From the NCBI GenBank assembly GCA_900544515.1, contig UQVI01000114.1, positions 1 to 5,855 on the forward strand: 5,855 nucleotides of DNA, read 5' to 3'. The notes under the pieces were generated by a model. The model was not told the DNA's origin, did no database searches, and saw only the letters and a program-made list of their open reading frames with translations. Of this stretch, positions 1 to 5,806 are shown one piece after another (the first letter of the stretch is position 1; the number at the start of each line of letters is the position of its first letter). Both the position numbers and the translations under genes were made by a program. The stretch is from an uncultured Oscillospiraceae bacterium. Lineage in GTDB: Bacteria > Bacillota > Clostridia > Oscillospirales > Acutalibacteraceae.

Positions 1-25
1 GCTCGGAGATGTGTATAAGAGACAG
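1..25 (+). other. Nextera/Tn5 adapter remnant (left end, Read 2 side)
   Basis: The first 25 bases are not genomic. Bases 7-25 are the 19-bp Tn5 mosaic end AGATGTGTATAAGAGACAG, and bases 1-6 (GCTCGG) are the 3' end of the Nextera Read 2 adapter that precedes it. Genomic sequence begins at about base 26. The adapter contains an ATG at 9-11 that opens a false start reading MCIRDS into the first gene. Confidence 0.98.
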
Positions 26-407
26 TCTTTTAACTCTGATTTTGTTTGGTGGCAGTGCTGACAGCCTGACCTTTTCATTTTACGGTCTGGCATTAAAATA
101 CAGCAGTCCGCTTTCAAGAATAAAGGAATTTTTCGTTATTCTTTCAGGGCCTGCTGTGAATTTGATTTTATATCTTATTTTAAAGGATGACATCAATCTA
201 ATACTCTTTTGTCTGAATATTTTACCAGTCTATCCATTGGATGGCGGCAGAATACTCAATCTGTATTCTTATCGCATTTCCAATGCCGTAAGCAAGGTGT
301 TTTTGATTCTGATCATTATATTATCATTTTATATGATCATTGCGTATAAATCATTTTCAATGCTGCTTATTGCTGTTTATCTGACAGCATACAGTATTAT
401 GTATTAG
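26..407 (+). CDS. Site-2 protease family (M50) membrane metalloprotease, 5'-truncated
   Basis: This is the C-terminal part (about 126 genuine residues) of an integral membrane zinc protease of the M50B/SpoIVFB type, which cleaves substrates within or near the membrane. The visible hallmark is the second zinc-ligand motif NILPVYPLDGGRIL. Its Asp codon is at 240-242 and its Asn codon at 216-218. Upstream, an FGGS stretch (about 48-59) and an EFFVILSGPAVN segment (about 126-161) match the FGG and GP positions that follow the HExxH helix in SpoIVFB-like proteins. The HExxH motif itself lies beyond the contig edge. Several strongly hydrophobic stretches follow, ending in a hydrophobic tail with stop TAG at 405-407. 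The ATG at 9 is adapter sequence and must not be used as the start. The next gene begins 20 nt downstream, so they are probably co-transcribed. SpoIVFB-like proteins process pro-sigma-K in sporulating species. Whether this one does so cannot be told from a fragment. Confidence 0.88.
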
Positions 408-427
408 TTTAAGTATTTGAGGTTTGT

Positions 428-2269
428 ATGAAAAAGGAAGTTGAAAAATTATTACAATATGTTCAGAAGCCGGCACGTTATATAGGCGGCGAGCTGAATG
501 CTGTTATGAAGGATAAGAAAAGTATTGATATACGCTATGCCTTTTGTTTTCCTGATACATATGAAATCGGTATGAGCCATTTGGGTATGAAAATACTTTA
601 TGGGCTTGTTAACGAAAGGGAAGACGCTTGGTGTGAGCGAGTATTTGCTCCCGATAACGATATGGAGGAGCAGCTCAGAAAAAACAATGTACCCTTGTTT
701 GCACTGGAAAGCGGAGATTATATCAAGGATTTTGATATGATAGGCTTCACGCTTCAGTATGAGCTTTGTTATACGAATGTACTGAATATGCTTGATTTGG
801 CAGGAGTACCTCTTAAAAGCAGTGACAGAAAGGATTTGACACCTATTATTGCTGTCGGCGGTCCGTGCTGCTGTAACCCTGAGCCTATAACGGATTTTGT
901 TGATATCGTGTTTTTAGGTGAGGGTGAGGAAAGCACAAACGAGGTTATCGACCTTTTAAAGGAATGTAAGAAGAAGGGGGCAAGCAAACAGGATTTCCTG
1001 CTTAAAGCAAAGGATATTACAGGTGTATATGTTCCTTCATTCTATACAGACAGCTATAATGAGGACGGCACATTAAAATCTCTGACAGCTGAAAACGGTG
1101 CTCCTGATAAGGTGAAGAAATCCATTATTTCCGATATGGACAAGGTTTATTATCCAAAGGAATTTGTAGTGCCGTATATCAATATCGTACACGACAGAGC
1201 TGTTGAAGAAATCTTTCGCGGTTGTATAAGAGGCTGCCGTTTCTGTCAGGCAGGCTTTATTTACAGACCAATACGCGAAAAGAGTGTCGATACAATCAAT
1301 AAACAGTGCAAGGCTTTGATTGAATCCACAGGCTATGATGAGATTTCACTTTGTTCTTTATCAACCTCAGACCACAGTGATGTAAACAAAATGCTTACCA
1401 CACTTATTGACTGGACCGTGAAAGAAAACATCAATCTTTCTCTTCCGAGTCTCAGAGTGGACAATTTCTCCGATGAGCTTGTTGAACAGCTGAATAAGGT
1501 GAGAAGAAGCGGTCTGACTTTTGCTCCTGAGGCAGGCACACAGAGACTGCGTGATGTTATAAATAAGAATGTAACGGAGGAAGAGGTTTTAAAGACCTGT
1601 ACAAAAGCCTTCGACAACGGCTGGACATCTGTTAAGCTCTATTTTATGATGGGTCTGCCTACGGAAACTATGGAGGATATAAAGGGTATTGCAGATCTGG
1701 GTATGGAGGTGATTCATGCCTTCTACAATAATCCGAACAGACAGAAGGGAACCGGTGTTCAGGTTTCCATTTCCTGCGCGTCCTTTATACCAAAGCCTTT
1801 CACACCATTTCAGTGGGAGCCTGAGGACAGTATGGAATCACTAAAAGAAAAGCAGAAATATCTTCTTGAGTGTGTGCCGACTAAAAAGATCAAGGTGTCC
1901 TATCATGAAACACCGACATCTCTTCTTGAGGGTGTTCTGGCTCGTGGTGACAGGCGTCTGGGCAAGGTTATACTGCGTGCCTTTGAGCTTGGCTGTAAAT
2001 TTGATTCTTGGGACGACCAGTTCAATTTTGATGCCTGGATGCAGGCCTTTGAGGATAATGGTATTGACCCTCATTTCTATACACACAGAAGAAGGGCGTT
2101 TTCAGAGCTTCTTCCATGGGATCATCTTGATTTCGGTGTCAGCAGAAAATTTCTTGAAAATGAGAATAAAAAAGCACATATGAATCAGACAACACCTCAC
2201 TGCAGAATTCACTGTGCTGGCTGCGGTGCCAATAAGCTGAACGGAGGTAAGTGTGATGCGAGAGGTTAG
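428..2269 (+). CDS. TIGR03960-type B12-binding-domain radical SAM protein
   Basis: This 613-residue protein has the architecture of the TIGR03960 family. The N-terminal region (about 1-180) is a cobalamin-binding-like Rossmann domain with PDTYEIGMSHLG (42-53), AVGGP (142-146) and the GEGEE loop (164-168). I see no canonical DxHxxG cobalamin histidine. The radical SAM domain carries C266-x3-C270-x2-C273, which binds the 4Fe-4S cluster that cleaves S-adenosylmethionine. FAPEAGTQRLRD (365-376) and YFMMGLPTET (405-414) match the later SAM-binding and barrel motifs. The C-terminal tail holds C592, C596, C599 and C609, a possible second metal site. The ATG at 428 is preceded by GAGG (419-422) with a 5-nt spacer. 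The 3' end overlaps the DUF2344 partner gene by 14 nt, which implies translational coupling. In some genomes the two are fused. The substrate is unknown to me. Its frequent proximity to ribosomal-protein and RNase G genes suggests RNA or protein modification, which is inference only. Confidence 0.93.
   Translation: MKKEVEKLLQYVQKPARYIGGELNAVMKDKKSIDIRYAFCFPDTYEIGMSHLGMKILYGLVNEREDAWCERVFAPDNDMEEQLRKNNVPLFALESGDYIKDFDMIGFTLQYELCYTNVLNMLDLAGVPLKSSDRKDLTPIIAVGGPCCCNPEPITDFVDIVFLGEGEESTNEVIDLLKECKKKGASKQDFLLKAKDITGVYVPSFYTDSYNEDGTLKSLTAENGAPDKVKKSIISDMDKVYYPKEFVVPYINIVHDRAVEEIFRGCIRGCRFCQAGFIYRPIREKSVDTINKQCKALIESTGYDEISLCSLSTSDHSDVNKMLTTLIDWTVKENINLSLPSLRVDNFSDELVEQLNKVRRSGLTFAPEAGTQRLRDVINKNVTEEEVLKTCTKAFDNGWTSVKLYFMMGLPTETMEDIKGIADLGMEVIHAFYNNPNRQKGTGVQVSISCASFIPKPFTPFQWEPEDSMESLKEKQKYLLECVPTKKIKVSYHETPTSLLEGVLARGDRRLGKVILRAFELGCKFDSWDDQFNFDAWMQAFEDNGIDPHFYTHRRRAFSELLPWDHLDFGVSRKFLENENKKAHMNQTTPHCRIHCAGCGANKLNGGKCDARG
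2243..2258 (+). promoter_or_regulatory. Shine-Dalgarno deciding the DUF2344 start, inside the upstream gene
   Basis: GGAGG at 2243-2247 lies within the last codons of the radical SAM gene. Two adjacent in-frame starts follow: GTG at 2253-2255 (5-nt spacer) and ATG at 2256-2258 (8-nt spacer). The ATG has the better codon and spacing and is preferred. The choice changes the protein by one residue. The upstream stop TAG is at 2267-2269, so ribosomes finishing the first gene terminate almost on top of this start. Confidence 0.75.
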
Positions 2270-2921
2270 ACTCCGTTTTTCAAAAGAGGGACGATTGAAA
2301 TATATAAGCCATCTTGATATCAATAGGGCAATGGCAAGAGCCTTTAACCGTGCAGGTATTCCGCTTTGGTATACGGAAGGCTTTAATCCTCATGCGTATA
2401 TGAGCTTTTCACTTCCTCTTTCACTGGGTGTTGAAAGCCTTTGTGAAAGTGTTGATATAAGGGTTATTGGGGAAATAAGCAATAATGAAATAAAAAGACG
2501 TATGAATGATGCTCTTCCTGCTGATTTAAGAATCATTGATGTTTATGATGATTTTCGTGACTGCAGTGAGATTGCTTACTCTGATTATGTTTATAAATTT
2601 CAGTTTAACGATAATGAGACTGCTCTTGAAAAAATCAAAGAAGTTCTGGAAAGTGAAGAAATACTTGCTTTGAAAAAGGGTAAGCAGGGGAGAAAAAGAG
2701 TCCTTAAGGAAACAGATATTAAAAAGTTTATTGATAGATTTTCAGTTTCAATAAGAGATGATATAATCGTGCTTAATGTAAGACTTATGGCAGGAACTGA
2801 AAAAAATTTGAATCCTTCACTTCTGTTTGATACAATCATAAGACTCATTGATATGGATTATGAGTGGAAAAGTATATCGAGGATGAATCTTCTTGATAAA
2901 AATTATAAAGAATTCAGGTAA
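2256..2921 (+). CDS. TIGR03936/DUF2344 radical SAM-linked protein
   Basis: This protein of 221 residues (222 if the GTG at 2253 is used) matches the family named for its fixed association with TIGR03960 radical SAM proteins, either as a neighbour or as a C-terminal fusion. The conserved N-terminal block spans about residues 4-60: LRFSKEGRLKYISHLD, then an AFNRAGIPLWYTEGFNPH segment and SFSLPLSLGVES. This invariant region (His, Asp, Arg, Gly, Asn-Pro-His) is typical of the family and may be the functional surface. The middle is charged and variable, including a Lys/Arg-rich stretch at about 140-151. The C-terminal part continues to the normal family length. There is no signal peptide or membrane segment, so it is cytosolic. 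It overlaps the preceding gene by 14 nt, implying coupled synthesis in stoichiometric amounts. The catalytic role is unknown to me; serving as substrate-recognition partner of the radical SAM enzyme is a reasonable inference. Confidence 0.9.
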   Translation: MREVRLRFSKEGRLKYISHLDINRAMARAFNRAGIPLWYTEGFNPHAYMSFSLPLSLGVESLCESVDIRVIGEISNNEIKRRMNDALPADLRIIDVYDDFRDCSEIAYSDYVYKFQFNDNETALEKIKEVLESEEILALKKGKQGRKRVLKETDIKKFIDRFSVSIRDDIIVLNVRLMAGTEKNLNPSLLFDTIIRLIDMDYEWKSISRMNLLDKNYKEFR

Positions 2922-2928
2922 AAAACAC

Positions 2929-2957
2929 TTGCTTTTTTCACATAAGTATGTTATTAT
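2929..2957 (+). promoter_or_regulatory. Vegetative (sigma-A type) promoter of rplS
   Basis: The -35 box is TTGCTT (2929-2934) and the -10 box is TATTAT (2952-2957), with an optimal 17-bp spacer and a TG at 2949-2950 giving an extended -10 (TGnTATTAT). The predicted transcription start is around 2963-2965. The -35 begins 7 bp after the DUF2344 stop codon. No terminator separates the two genes, so rplS may also receive read-through from the upstream operon. Confidence 0.75.
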
Positions 2958-2962
2958 ATTCC

Positions 2963-3083
2963 AGCATTTATTCCGTTGTATCTCTTGCAACGCGTTAAGA
3001 TGCCCAATGTGTGAGCATTTAAGAAGATGGTCCGCTTTCAGTAATTGATATGAACATCTCATAAAAAATTAGGAGGAAGAAAA
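2963..3083 (+). ncRNA. Structured 5' leader of rplS (candidate L19 leader)
   Basis: The untranslated leader of about 120 nt can fold into three successive hairpins. The first pairs 2974-2980 with 2986-2992 (7 bp, 5-nt loop TCTCT). The second pairs 2998-3003 with 3015-3020 (6 bp, 11-nt loop). The third pairs 3025-3029 with 3055-3059, and after a one-sided bulge 3037-3040 with 3051-3054. An unpaired A-rich stretch with Shine-Dalgarno AGGAGG (3071-3076) follows, 7 nt before the ATG. Ribosomal-protein leaders, including an L19 leader class, are known upstream of rplS in low-GC Gram-positives, where the protein may repress its own mRNA. I could not test a covariance-model match, so the family assignment is tentative. 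The pairings themselves are read directly from the sequence. No intrinsic terminator is present within the leader, so any control would act on translation or mRNA stability. Confidence 0.5.
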
Positions 3084-3428
3084 ATGGACGCACTTAAGTT
3101 AATTGAAAAAGACAGCATTAAAGCAGAACTTCCCAAGTTCAATATCGGTGATACAGTAAAGGTATCTGTAAACATTCGTGAGGGTTCTCGTGAAAGAATC
3201 CAGATGTTTGAGGGTACAGTTATTGCCATTAAGGGTTCTGGTATTTCAAAGACATTTACCGTTCGCCGTTTATCATACGGTGTAGGTGTTGAAAGAGTTT
3301 TCCCAATGCATTCACCAAATGTAGTTGATGTACAGGTTGTTCGTTCAGGTAAGGTTCGCCGTGCTAAGCTTTATTATCTTCGCGACCGTGTTGGTAAGGC
3401 TGCAAAGGTTAAGGAAAATATTCAGTAA
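3084..3428 (+). CDS. rplS: 50S ribosomal protein L19
   Basis: This 114-residue protein is the standard length for bacterial L19, a large-subunit protein at the interface with the 30S subunit (bridges with 16S rRNA). The whole protein follows the family pattern. FNIGDTVKVSVNIREG (19-34) and QMFEGTVIAIKG (40-51) form the beta-barrel core. The diagnostic block TVRRLSYGVGVERVFPMHSP spans 59-78, and a basic C-terminal VRRAKLYYLRDRVGKAAK segment follows (91-108). The start is fixed by AGGAGG 7 nt upstream. It uses many CGT, GGT and GTT codons, as expected for a highly expressed gene. The gene has its own promoter, leader and terminator and so forms a single-gene unit. Its location is unusual compared with the common rpsP-rimM-trmD-rplS operon of Bacillota, because here it follows the radical SAM/DUF2344 pair. 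Confidence 0.98.
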   Translation: MDALKLIEKDSIKAELPKFNIGDTVKVSVNIREGSRERIQMFEGTVIAIKGSGISKTFTVRRLSYGVGVERVFPMHSPNVVDVQVVRSGKVRRAKLYYLRDRVGKAAKVKENIQ

Positions 3429-3449
3429 TCTATTTTTAATAATCAACAA

Positions 3450-3492
3450 AAAGCCATGCAAGAGTCTATCTTGTGTGGCTTTAAATTTTATT
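3450..3492 (+). terminator. Intrinsic terminator of rplS
   Basis: A 14-bp stem pairs 3450-3463 with 3469-3482 (AAAGCC...GGCTTT outer part, with two G-U pairs inside) around a 5-nt loop GTCTA. It is followed by an A/T-rich tract ending in TTTTATTTT. It begins 22 nt after the rplS stop. The five A residues on the left flank mean it could also stop transcription from the opposite strand, although no gene there needs it. Confidence 0.85.
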
Positions 3493-3526
3493 TTCTATTT
3501 TTAATTGATAAATATTTAACAAACTC

Positions 3527-3556
3527 TTGACTTTTTCATTGTACAATGCATATAAT
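3527..3556 (+). promoter_or_regulatory. Promoter of the S8 protease gene
   Basis: The -35 box is TTGACT (3527-3532), 5 of 6 consensus bases. The -10 box is a perfect TATAAT (3551-3556), with an 18-bp spacer. The predicted start is around 3563, giving a 5' UTR of about 47 nt with no obvious structure. The position just downstream of the rplS terminator shows that the protease is transcribed independently. The region between terminator and promoter (3493-3526) is A/T-rich and holds nothing else I can identify. Confidence 0.7.
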
Positions 3557-3609
3557 ATTATTATATATTTTGCTCGGAATTTTGTGAAAAAAGTAAGGGT
3601 TGTATTGTA

Positions 3610-5745
3610 ATGAGAAAGACTGTATCAATTGTACTGTCGGCAGTGATAGTTTTGTCAAGTCTGATTATCGGATTCAGCTGTATTACAATGAACACAAATC
3701 AGTTGATGAGGAAAAGGGAAATTGATAATTTCTGGCGGCAGTTATCTGAGTTTGATGGGGAAATTACAAACAGATTAATTGTCAGAAGTAAAAAGGAAAT
3801 TGATTTGCTTAATGCTGTTGATGTGGCATCTGGGTATGAAAATACATATTTTCTTCAGTTTAAAGATGAAGAAGACCTGCTTGACGCATATAATTATTAT
3901 AATGCGCTTGATTATGTTGACTCTGTTAAACGTGAAACTGCTATGAAAACAGATGCTTCACCTGCCTTGTCAGATACAAAATGTTATGGCACTGCGAACA
4001 GTAATATTGACGATGCTTTAAAATTAATTAATACATATTATGATGATTTGCCTGAAATAAAAATCGGTGTAATTGATACCGGAGCAGAGAATAGTGAGCT
4101 TATGGGGGACAGACTGATCGGCGGATACGACTCTCTGCCTGATGAAGACGCTCATGGTTCATATGTAGTCGGAACAATCTTTTACAATACACCTGATAAT
4201 GTGAAGATTTATTCCTATAAGGCCGGTAATGGTACAACTATAGGGGCAGAAGCGGCAACCGCAGCAGTAAAAAAAGCGGTCAGTGATGGGTGCAAAATAA
4301 TAAATATGAGCTTTGGCGACGAAAACGGTGATATAAGCCTTCACAATGCGATTATCAGTGCGTCAGCTAAAGGTGTGATATTTATTGCATCAGCAGGCAA
4401 TGATGGTAAAAATTTATCTCTTTATAATCAATATCCTGCTGAATATGCTGAGGTTCTTGCCATTGGTAATATGACTGCTTCAAGGGCACTGTCGCCTACA
4501 AGTAATTATGGCACAGGGATTTTTAGCTATGTTACAGGTACATCTGTAAGAACAAATTTCAGAGGCGAGGACGTTTATTGGGGCGGAACATCAGCCGCAG
4601 CGCCGATGTTTACCTCAATTGTTGCTGATATCCTTTCCGTTAATCCCAAATTATCCTTGATTGAGATTAAACGCAGTATTCAGAATACAGAGATGTCACC
4701 CAATGAAGATAATACTTCGCGCAATATGCCTGATGCTTATGCTGCTATAAAGTCGATTACCGGTAAGGAGCTGCCGTCGGTAAAGCTGGATTATGCTGTA
4801 ACTGAAAATGAGCTGACAGGGTGTAGTGATATCACTTTTTCCTGCGATAATGGTGCAAACATTTATTACTATCTGAGCTCTGGTGGAGATACGGTTTATC
4901 CTATTGATACAGAGAGTTTGCAATATCATCACAGATATGAAAGCGGAACAACCGTTTCACTTGATGACAAGTATGTTATAAATGCAGTTGCATATTCTGA
5001 CAATAAGAAAAAGAGTGAGCTGCTTCATATAACTGTACCTGATTACGATAACAATGACTACTGCTTTTCATCTGCCGCAAATACAATAAAGTACTGTCGC
5101 GTAGATGATAAAACTATTTATGTTCCTGAAACAATTGAAGGAGTATCGGTAAAAAAAATAGGTGATTTTTGCTTTTCGGGGAATAGAACTGCTGAGATTA
5201 TCGTCCTCCCTGATTCAGTTAAGCAAATAGGGCAGTATGCCTTTTCAAATTGTCCTAACCTTAAAAAGGTTGTAGCACCCGGAGTTACAATCTGCGGTAG
5301 ATATTCCTTTCAGAATTGCCGGAATCTGAAGGAGGTAATTATGCCTCTTGACACTACAACATATACCGGTATGTTCAAAAACTGTACCTCCTTAATCATT
5401 GCACAGATAGGTGCTAAGGATTATCTGACCAGCCGTTATAATAAAGCCTTCGAAGGCTGTGAAAATATTATAAATTATAATTTTATGAATCAGAGCTTCT
5501 TTTTTGACAAAATGATTAACGGCAATTTTGTTTATAAGCTAAGTGATGACGGCAAATCTATTTTTGAATCACCTGATGAAATTTTATTTTTATGGGACAG
5601 CTATTATATAAACAGAAAACCACAAACATCAGGCTTTGATATTTTCGGACGCTTTGATTCAACTGCTCTTTTTGATATCAATAAGGACGGTATTGTCAAT
5701 GCAAAGGATTACGCTATTATCAGACAGGCAGCAGAAAAATATTAA
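3610..5745 (+). CDS. Exported S8 (subtilisin-like) serine protease with LRR_5 repeats and a dockerin-type calcium loop
   Basis: This is a 711-residue extracellular or surface endopeptidase. Residues 1-23 are a basic tip plus hydrophobic export segment. Cleavage after S23 (GFS|C) is plausible; the lipobox is poor. Residues about 50-112 resemble the prodomain of clostridial S8 proteins (RLIVRS, YFLQFKDEEDL, YVDSV). The S8 catalytic domain is about 148-382. Its triad is D156 (VIDTG), H182 (AHGS, where most members have HGT) and S328 (GGTSAAAP), with oxyanion N264 (SAGND), so it should be active. Residues about 390-475 look like a chitobiase/FN3-like beta sandwich (NIYYYLSSGG, INAVAYSD). About five BspA-type leucine-rich repeats follow at 517-625, each with a Phe-x-x-Cys/Gly-x-x-Leu pattern. 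The C-terminal D689-I-N-K-D-G-I-V-N-A-K-D700 is one dockerin-type calcium loop; the usual second copy is absent. The start ATG has a modest upstream AAGGG (3595-3599). The substrate is unknown; dietary, host or cell-surface protein degradation is possible. Confidence 0.9.
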   Translation: MRKTVSIVLSAVIVLSSLIIGFSCITMNTNQLMRKREIDNFWRQLSEFDGEITNRLIVRSKKEIDLLNAVDVASGYENTYFLQFKDEEDLLDAYNYYNALDYVDSVKRETAMKTDASPALSDTKCYGTANSNIDDALKLINTYYDDLPEIKIGVIDTGAENSELMGDRLIGGYDSLPDEDAHGSYVVGTIFYNTPDNVKIYSYKAGNGTTIGAEAATAAVKKAVSDGCKIINMSFGDENGDISLHNAIISASAKGVIFIASAGNDGKNLSLYNQYPAEYAEVLAIGNMTASRALSPTSNYGTGIFSYVTGTSVRTNFRGEDVYWGGTSAAAPMFTSIVADILSVNPKLSLIEIKRSIQNTEMSPNEDNTSRNMPDAYAAIKSITGKELPSVKLDYAVTENELTGCSDITFSCDNGANIYYYLSSGGDTVYPIDTESLQYHHRYESGTTVSLDDKYVINAVAYSDNKKKSELLHITVPDYDNNDYCFSSAANTIKYCRVDDKTIYVPETIEGVSVKKIGDFCFSGNRTAEIIVLPDSVKQIGQYAFSNCPNLKKVVAPGVTICGRYSFQNCRNLKEVIMPLDTTTYTGMFKNCTSLIIAQIGAKDYLTSRYNKAFEGCENIINYNFMNQSFFFDKMINGNFVYKLSDDGKSIFESPDEILFLWDSYYINRKPQTSGFDIFGRFDSTALFDINKDGIVNAKDYAIIRQAAEKY

Positions 5746-5750
5746 TTTTT

Positions 5751-5789
5751 ACGGATTGCACATTGATTTTGTGCAGTCCGTTTTTATTT
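5751..5789 (+). terminator. Intrinsic terminator of the S8 protease gene
   Basis: A 12-bp stem pairs 5751-5762 with 5770-5781 (ACGGATTGCACA with TGTGCAGTCCGT, one T-G pair) around a 7-nt loop. It is followed by a T-rich tract (TTTTATTT). It begins 5 nt after the TAA stop, so the protease gene ends naturally and is not cut by the contig edge. The remaining genomic bases (to 5806) are A/T-rich with no recognisable gene. Confidence 0.88.
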
Positions 5790-5806
5790 GATATAATATA
5801 ATGTTT

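Noticed and set aside
769..987. Minus-strand open frame of 72 residues
   Set aside because: It lies entirely inside the well-supported radical SAM gene, has no ribosome binding context and no recognisable protein features. The same applies to 1333-1617 and 1841-2086 on the minus strand and to 1866-2183 on the plus strand.
2102..2323. Minus-strand open frame of 73 residues across the radical SAM/DUF2344 junction
   Set aside because: It overlaps two strongly supported coding regions, and its sequence looks like an antisense shadow. The same applies to 2600-2848.
2921..2940. Possible terminator between DUF2344 and rplS (A-run followed by T-run)
   Set aside because: The A and T runs can pair only as a weak all-A/T stem, and the segment contains the -35 box of rplS, which explains it better.
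2817..3062. Minus-strand open frame of 81 residues covering the rplS leader
   Set aside because: It spans the end of DUF2344, the rplS promoter and the leader. The + strand signals explain the region, and the frame shows no conserved motif.
4159..4344. Minus-strand open frames of 61 and 78 residues (the second at 4696-4932) inside the protease gene
   Set aside because: Both are antisense to the S8 domain or its downstream segment and lack ribosome binding sites and recognisable features.
3610..5745. Possible frameshift or truncation of the protease, given the single dockerin repeat
   Set aside because: The reading frame is continuous from start to stop, and an intrinsic terminator begins 5 nt after the stop, so the 3' end looks natural.
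5769..5797. Possible promoter at the right end (TTGTGC, 17 bp, TATAAT)
   Set aside because: The -35 match is poor and lies within the terminator stem. The -10 is in a generally A/T-rich tail, and no gene follows before the adapter.
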